A stretch of DNA of 64,000 nt, taken from contig JADNRV010000090.1 in assembly GCA_015499995.1 (NCBI GenBank), positions 1 to 64,000 of the forward strand, written 5' to 3'. The number at the start of each line of letters is the position of its first letter. Within the stretch, counting starts at the first letter, position 1. Origin of the DNA: Flammula alnicola. Taxonomy: Eukaryota; Basidiomycota; Agaricomycetes; Agaricales; Strophariaceae. The notes under the pieces were generated by a model. It was not told the origin of the DNA and did not search any database. It saw nothing but the letters and a program-made list of their open reading frames with translations. Below, in pieces: positions 58,074-64,000 of the stretch. The translations under genes and the position numbers were made by a program.

Positions 58074-58437
58074 GCTAGCATTATATTTGAATCAACAATA
58101 GAAGTAGAAATATATAAAGAAGGGCAAGGGATTAGTCATAGAAAACAAGAAATGATCAATTATTCCCAGTATCTATTTTTGAATCAAAGAGAAAGAAGCA
58201 GCACCCAAAGACCCAATCTAAAGAAAACCAACAGCTATTTTGCAACCAAAAAAGGTAATAATTCCAAATAAAGGTGGGTACTGGGTAGAGCCAATTGAAC
58301 AATGTTAAATATCACTGGATATATGCTAGTCATATACCCAGTTTTACTGGCCCCAATATCTGTTACTCCCTGAATCTCTGTACTGCTGCTACCTCTGTTA
58401 TTCAGTGTCATTTATCACATAGTTCCAATAGGTATAC
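58074..58437 (+). repeat. Family-6 repeat, copy 3
   Basis: GCTAGCATTATATTTGAATC to about TTCCAATAGGTATACAAG aligns with 51042-51412. The palindrome at 58314-58342 differs in one base from that at 51283-51311. Confidence 0.6.
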
Positions 58438-58439
58438 AA

Positions 58440-58869
58440 GACTGTTTGCAAACTCATCCACTTATCATGACACCCAACACAATTGCAAGCAAAATGTCTA
58501 TTTGTTGCCTACCCCACAAATAAAATGTATCAACATGCAGAGGTATATGAGCATAAATATAAGTTAAAAGCAAAAAAAAAAAGGCTACCAAAAGGCCAAC
58601 CAACAAACAGGTCAAAAGAAAACATTGATATAAGAATGCTTGAGTCCTACGTTCAGAAGTCATGAGGGGGGCAACTAAAGTGTAGTAGAGTAGAAGACAG
58701 AGGGGAGAGAGATATATGTGCAAGGCGGGGCGGGTATGAATTCAAGGACATGCAGCAAGCAATACATAAAGTCAAATGAAAAAAAAAGGCAAGGCAAAAA
58801 ACAAATAAACAACCTTTAAACATGCAAAAAAAAAGCGCACTTCAAGCACCAAAAACAAAAACAAAAAAT
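58440..58869. other. Boundary zone between repeat-rich and gene-bearing DNA
   Basis: AT-rich with runs of A (58571-58581, 58776-58785, 58825-58834). It contains the 3' flank of the mucin-like gene, which ends at 58870. From here on GC and CpG rise sharply. Confidence 0.5.
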
Positions 58870-61641
58870 CTACCAATTCATACTGCTCTCCCTCAAAATC
58901 GGAGCCGATATCGCCGCCGGGACAACATTCCTCCTCTGGCTCATCGCAGGACCCGTACCCGTCCTCGCAGCATCAAACTGCACATCCTCCTGCCTCTCGC
59001 CCTGGTACCCCCTCAACGAGTCCTCCGCAAAGTAAAAGCTGCGCCGCCGCGCCCCGCCCACACTATCCTGGTCAAACTCCCGCCCCTCCGGCCGCGCACC
59101 CTCCACGACCCCACCGCCCCCCATCACCGGCGGGTCCGACAGACGGTGGTGCGCGAGCTGCCTGCGGCGCTTCATCGACCGATACACGAGGAACACGAGC
59201 ACGAGCAGGGCAATAGCGCCCAACGCACTAACCACCCCAATAATCGCGTCCTGGCGCGAGTGGCTGTTGCCCCCACTCGAGGTGGCGCCCGTGATGGAGT
59301 TGCTCGCCCCACTGCCGCCGCCGCTGCCCGTGCCTGTGCCGGTATCGCCCACGGAGAGGAGGGAGAAGCCCGAGTTGACGCGGTCCGCGAGGTCCTGGGC
59401 GACCCCAGCGCCGACGCCGGTGTAGAACTTGGACTGCTTGGCCTTGATCTCCGCCGCCAGTGTGTCCACGAGGTCCGATGGGATGTACCCGAGCCACATC
59501 GTCCCGAGCTCCGCCGAGTCCGCGGGCGTTCGATAGGTCGTCGGAACGTAGACCTGCAGCGCGAACGTCTTGATTTGATCACCTGCAGGTAAAACCGCGT
59601 ATCAGTAAGAAAAAAGGATCTGTTATCTTATCCGCAGCAAAAGGACTTACCAGTGATACCAAGAGCCGTGCCGATAAGAACCGGGACGTAAGCGAAGATC
59701 TGACTCGACGAGATCGCACTGTTGACGACAAACGGCCAATTGAGCGACTGGTCGAACAAAAGACTGATCAGGGTATAGCTTGACAAGTCCGTCGACGGCG
59801 CGAGCTGGTCGGCAGGGAGTATGCGGCCAGGGATACCCGTCGGTAAGGGCGCATCGGTGATCGTCGACGCCGCGGACGGGATGGGCGCGACGCTGCTCGC
59901 GATTTGGTCCGGATCAGTCAAGGTGGCCACGGTCGTCGTGCTCGCGATCGAGGCCACGGCTAGGGATGACTCTGTCAACACGAACGAGAGACCCGGGTCG
60001 ACGGAGACGCTGACGGCCGTGGTGGTAACAGACGGGGCAGTCGTGATATTCGAGAGCGAGTCCGTGATAGTGGTCGTGGCGTTGACGGGGTCAGGGAACG
60101 TTATGGTGGGCAACGACGAGGAACTGCTGCTGTTGCTGACAGCGGTCGGCGGTGGTTGTGCAGAGGTAATAGTTAATCCATTGCCGCTAGCCAAGGTGGG
60201 CGCAGAGCTATCGATGGAACTAGGAAGAGCAGACGTGGGAGGAGGGGGTGCACTAGTGATCGTTCCGATGTCAGAAGAACTACCCAAGATGGTGGTGGGA
60301 GGGGCATCGGAAGAAGACGAGGCGATAGTAGTTGTGGGAGGAGGGGGAAGGATACTAGTGATGATGGAAATAATACTACTCAACGGATCTCCAGCCGAAG
60401 ACGACGAAGGGGTCAAGGATGGAGTGACGCTGGGGGTATCGGACGGAGTGACGCTGGGCGTGTCGGATGGAGTGATGCTAGGCGTGGCACTGTCCGTGGT
60501 AGTTGGAGGAGCGAGGATGCTGGAGAGGCCGCCCACGATGCTGGAAATGATATTGGGGGGATCACTTGAAGACGAAGGGGTTAAAGACGGAGTGACGCTA
60601 GGCGTATCGGACGGAGTGACGCTCGGCGTATCAGACGGAATGACGCTGGGCGTGTCGGATGGAGTGATGCTAGGCGTGGCACTGTCCGTGGTCGTTGGAG
60701 GAGCGAGGATGCTGGAGAGGCCGCCCAAGATGCTGCCAATGATATCGGGGGGACTACTTGAAGACGACGAAGGGGCAGCATTTGTGGACGCCGCAGAATC
60801 GGTGGTGGAGGGAGCAGCGGTGGTGGGAGAAGCCGAATCGGTAGTCGGAGCTGGCGATGCTGAATCCGTGGGACCAACTGTGGGGGTCGCTGAATTCGTA
60901 GTTGAAGCAGCCGATGCTGAATCCGTGGGACCAACCGTGGGCGTCGCTGAATCGGTAGAACCAGTGGGCGTGGTTGAATCGGTTGCAGAAGCTGTAACAG
61001 AAGTGGGAGGCAAAGTGGCAGTAGTTGCAGAACTTGAACCTGAACTCGAACCATTGAGAACATTGGAAAGACCACCGCCAACGCCTGAGACGATGCTGTT
61101 GACGCCATCACCAAGACCACCTAAGACGGTGTTAAGGATACCTCCCGAGGCCGAACTTGAGGAGGAGGCGGGAGGCGGGGTGGTGGACGAATCCGCAGCC
61201 GAGGAAGAAGCGGAGGATGGGGTAACAGATGCCGAAGGGGACGACGAAGCAGAGGCGGAGGACGAGCTGGAGGACGAATCTGTGGCGGAGTTTGGAGTGG
61301 GCGAGGGAGAAGTGCTGGCAACCGAGTTGGTGGACGCGGCCGATGCACTGCTACTGCTACCCGAGCCATCGCTAGGAGGGGGTGCTCCATTGTTAGGAGG
61401 GGCTCCTCCATTGCTACCAGCTGCAAGAGGGCGATTAAGAGGCTGCCAAGGTCGGTTGAAACAAGGGGGACTTACAGAGACCCAAAATATTCAGAGTGTC
61501 GCCGACAATGTCCCTCTCCTCAAACTGCCTCTTGATATCGATAGATCGACGAGCATGAGAATTCACATTTGAGGAATGGGCTGCCAGAGCATAGGTGGCG
61601 AGGAAGAAGGCGACGACGAGATTGAAAGCGGGAAAATGCAT
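58870..61641 (-). CDS. Msb2-like signalling mucin (single-pass membrane sensor), 882 aa
   Basis: Exons 61641-61476, 61420-59651 and 59582-58870; introns of 55 bp (GTAAGTCCCC...TTGCAG) and 68 bp (GTAAGTCC...CTGCAG) join in phase. Residues 1-21 form a signal peptide (MHFPAFNLVVAFFLATYALA). Then comes a Ser/Thr/Pro-rich region of about 500 residues, likely heavily O-glycosylated, with Asp-Thr-Pro-Ser-Val-Thr-Pro-Ser octads and two large repeats. A folded extracellular part follows (SYTLISLLFDQSLNWPFVVN, FALQVYVPTTYRTP, MWLGYIPSDLVDTLAAEIKA), then a membrane segment at about 757-779 (IIGVVSALGAIALLVLVFLV) stopped by KRRR, and a cytoplasmic tail of about 100 residues with RRRSFYFAEDSLRGY. This layout, with the 'IPSDLV' block before the membrane, matches Msb2/Hkr1-type sensors upstream of Cdc42/MAPK signalling in fungi. 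The assignment rests on architecture, so another wall-sensor is possible. Confidence 0.72.
60400..60780 (-). repeat. Tandem repeats in the mucin region
   Basis: Two units of about 180 bp (about 60400-60580 and 60590-60780) encode nearly the same sequence: GGLSSILAPPTTTDSATPSI followed by three to four DTPSVTPS octads and LTPSSSS. They differ mainly by one octad. Such repeats vary in number between strains in fungal mucins. Confidence 0.75.
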
Positions 61642-62304
61642 TGTGTATTTTTTTTCCCAAGCAAAGGGGAGATTGCTGTTAAGCCAGGACGGCAGAGACT
61701 GCCAGGATTTCAAGGAGCGTGGATATGCTGATGAGCACAGATAACAAGAGACGGTTCGTCGTCGTCGTAAAATGTGCGCCCAGGGACGCGCAAAAGATCG
61801 AAGGGAAGAACGAAGAAGAAAGAGAGAAGGGACAACACAAAACAGCAACAGCCGCCACATCTCATCCATCACGGCCAATTCCGACCATCATTCCCGTACA
61901 TCGCATCCGCGTCGCTTTTTTGGTTTCTCCGTAGTCTTGTCCTCGTCCACAACCACACCCACAATCTCACCTCCTCTCTTATTCGCTCATTCACCCTAGG
62001 GCCATTGAATATTGAGGGTTGTTGAGCGGAGGGCAGGGGTTAATCTGACCCGTGATCAGACCTTCCGCCATCAAACCAAACCAGTGCCTGTTTCTCAAGG
62101 GGTCCAGACCCACACACAAAAAAGGTATCAAGCATGCCTTTCTCCCTACCGATTCATATATGCATGTAGTAACCATACTGTGCAATGCGACATATTATAC
62201 ATCCACTCATGTATGTATGTATACGACGGGCCAAGGCCTGAAAATGAAAGAAAAAACTGCCCAGCGCTAGACTCTACCCATTCCCACCACAGCATCATCA
62301 TCAT
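61642..62304. promoter_or_regulatory. Intergenic region with the promoter of the mucin-like gene and the uL23 3' flank
   Basis: 663 bp between two minus-strand genes. On the minus strand, just before the mucin start, is a pyrimidine-rich stretch (CTTTTTT and TTCTTCTTTCTCTC-like tracts, about 61800-61835), common in basidiomycete promoters. No clear TATA box. The plus-strand frames here (61719-61999) are not supported. Confidence 0.5.
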
Positions 62305-63046
62305 TTAGATGAAACCAATCTGTCACATAGCCCCGTTAAATATACCACCTCTATCCACAATGAAAAAAATAGCTCACTTTGTTGGCAACATCCAGAGCAT
62401 CGTGGTCCGGTGTCAACCGCACATACGCCTTCTTCTTGCCGTCGGGTCTAGTAGTAGTAGCGTAAGCGAACAAATACCACCACTCTCATGCCCGACATAA
62501 AACATACCGGATGAGAGTGTTAACCTTGAGCGCATTGACGTCGTACAGCTTCTTGACCGCATCCTTGATCTGGCGCTTGTTCGACTGGATGTCCACAATG
62601 AACACGAGCGTGTTGTGCTCCTCGATCTTCTTCATCGCAGACTCCGTGTTCAGCGGTCTACACAATCAATCAGAAATCAGAACAATCCCATCCAGATAGA
62701 AGGATCATCGACGCACGAGACGATAGTCCTGAACTGATCCATCCTCGGCGCATGCGGAATCGACTTGCGCGGGTACTTGGGCTCACGCGCGAGCTTCAAA
62801 GTCTTGGGACGGTGAAAAGACACCGACAGCCTCGTCTTGCGCGACGAGTGCGAGTGCGCGCCCTGCAGCGCGGCCTTTTTCGCGGCCTTGGCCTTGTTCT
62901 CCTTCGAGTCTGTTGATTGTCACCAAAAAAACCAATCAGCAGCCATGACCTTGAGACGCAACGCAACGCAGCGCAAGAGAGATGAGATGAGATGAGAACG
63001 CACTCTTCTGGGCAGCCTTGCCCTTGGGGGTTTTTGTTGTGGCCAT
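62305..63046 (-). CDS. rpl25: 60S ribosomal protein uL23 (Rpl25 / L23a), 156 aa, five coding exons
   Basis: Exons 63046-63004, 62909-62717, 62657-62508, 62447-62378 and 62319-62305; all introns are GT-AG and join in phase, giving 156 residues. The protein starts [14 protein letters not shown], has the eukaryotic basic extension and [20 protein letters not shown], then [60 protein letters not shown] and [21 protein letters not shown]. It binds 25S rRNA near the peptide exit tunnel and docks SRP and nascent-chain factors. The last exon encodes only Ile-Gly-Phe-Ile and the stop; reading through the last intron would give an atypical VSYFFHCG end. Length and motifs are those of a full, functional uL23. 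Confidence 0.95.
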
Positions 63047-63065
63047 TAGTGCGATGGAGGGAGGT

Positions 63066-63350
63066 CTGTTAAGGTCAAGAGACAGTCAGCGTTCTGAATT
63101 TCATATCCATCCCATCCAGTGCAACACCCAACGCCGCACACCCCAATCCACCCGGCCTTCCGCATTCCACATTCCACAAATCCACCCCAACCAACCCCCC
63201 CCCAAAAAAAAAGTCGATCCAAAACCACATCCAACCAACACACACCCCATCCATCCATTCCCCCCACCTATTCCCTTCCAAACCCACCCCAATACCTCCT
63301 CAAGACCTCCAATACACCACCAGACACGAAAACCCGGGACATGTGCTCAC
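63066..63350 (-). other. Probable 5' UTR intron of the uL23 gene
   Basis: On the minus strand CTCCTCAAG is followed by GTGAGCACATG (donor at 63350), and CCTTAACAG (63066) directly precedes ACCTCCCTCCATCGCACTAATGG, ending in the start codon. The 285-bp intron is rich in TGGG/GGTG. 5' UTR introns are common in fungal ribosomal protein genes. The exon upstream (63351 to about 63500) is GC-rich without need for a coding role. Confidence 0.6.
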
Positions 63351-63499
63351 CTTGAGGAGGGGTGCCGACGATGTTGGGGACGATGAGGAGCTTCGGGCTT
63401 GTTGTCGATGGCTGGTCCGTGGGAATTGCGTTGATTGCCGGGGTGCCGCTTTGGGAAGGACAAAGGTGCCGCGATCACAACCCCTGCATACCGCAAGTC

Positions 63500-64000
63500 G
63501 CACTGAATAATAATAATATCGCTAGGCTCAATTAAGCAACCCTCTATCACGTCACAAAACGTGAGAGGGGCTTATAACAAGGTCGGGGTTTCATCAGGGC
63601 AGTGTAAAGTTTGGACTTTTTCATTAAATATCACAACTCTGGTTAAACTTGCCGTTTAGCTTATAAGGAAAGAATTATTCTCCTGCATGTACTGCATCGA
63701 ACCGTATTTTTCATTTTTTATTTGACCCCCTCGTTGCGAATAGGTGCAAGATTCAAAACGACGAGTCGGTTTCGGGCAATTCATTAGTATTTGATGGAGC
63801 CACTACAAAATTTGAATTGATTTTCGCTTGAGACTACAAATTTGATCTAATCACTGTGACACTCCCACACTGCCCTGTTGGGCGTCCGACTTTAGTACAA
63901 AACCGTCCACGTGCGTGGACGGTTTTGCGTCGAGACTAATAATATCGCACTGAACCTGAGGCTTGCATCTATGTATCGACACGCTCGTAGACTGACTGAC
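63500..64000. promoter_or_regulatory. Upstream region of uL23 with a perfect hairpin
   Basis: Holds the presumed uL23 promoter (63480-63600) and no coding region. At 63899-63926 AAAACCGTCCAC, GTGC, GTGGACGGTTTT forms a perfect 12-bp inverted repeat with a CACGTG core. It might be a regulatory site, a terminator-like structure of a gene beyond the right edge, or a mini-element. Confidence 0.4.

Noticed and set aside
58822..59592. 256-codon plus-strand open frame, Arg/Pro-rich
   Set aside because: Antisense to the C-terminal exon of the mucin-like gene, in GC-rich DNA where chance frames are long.
60400..60780. CRISPR-like array
   Set aside because: The repeats are in-frame coding repeats of a eukaryotic mucin, without spacers.
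59821..61572. 583-codon plus-strand open frame
   Set aside because: It is antisense to the mucin Ser/Thr/Pro repeats and has Val/Gly/Glu-rich low complexity. The minus strand has signal peptide, membrane segment and correct splice sites.
63018..63386. 122-codon plus-strand Pro/His-rich frame
   Set aside because: It overlaps the uL23 start and its 5' UTR intron; low-complexity CCAACC sequence explains it.

Overview
The window reads as nuclear DNA of a filamentous basidiomycete, most likely a mushroom-forming Agaricomycete. The reasons are short (about 45-70 bp) GT-AG introns, a ribosomal protein uL23 gene split into five small coding exons plus a 5' UTR intron, a kinase-like pseudogene of the type expanded in mushrooms (FGDL..N and DFNW motifs), and fungal-style copia, gypsy and LINE remnants. 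I cannot name the species.

About 58 kb of the 64 kb is a repeat-dense region with almost no intact genes. From the left it holds: the 3' half of a copia element with its LTR (1-2508); a decayed LINE ORF1 split by a transposon (3379-6084) with inverted LINE debris behind it; and four copies of a ~1.1 kb TIR element ('family 1', termini CAGTACTTTGCTGTG / CACAGCAAAGACCTC). Three of those four copies carry other elements inside: a 3.08 kb Harbinger-like insertion with TAA duplication that itself holds a mariner-like element with TA duplication; a sister 'family 2' element; and a 146 bp mini-Helitron placed exactly between A and T. There are three hAT-like ~320 bp MITEs (8-bp duplications in two) and four copies or fragments of a second hAT-like family, one interrupted by a 456 bp solo LTR with a 5-bp duplication. 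Because sister copies supply the uninterrupted sequence, most of these junctions can be read to the base.

Between the young insertions lie old AT-rich stretches with decayed coding sequence: a kinase-like gene, a low-complexity Ala/Lys/Asp protein, an unrecognised three-exon gene at 42.6-44.4 kb, and a gypsy protease fragment. They are depleted in CpG; one stretch of 2,411 bp (11829-14239) has no CpG at all. Stops inside several of these frames are explainable as C-to-T changes, as expected from methylation-driven decay. One better-preserved island at 38.4-39.9 kb encodes an HNH-like protein with a single frame break.

From about 58.8 kb to the right edge the character changes sharply. The DNA is GC-rich and CpG-normal and carries two apparently intact housekeeping genes on the minus strand: an 882-residue Ser/Thr-rich, single-pass membrane protein resembling the Msb2 signalling mucin, and ribosomal protein uL23 (156 aa). 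This looks like the edge between a transposon-rich block and ordinary gene-bearing DNA.
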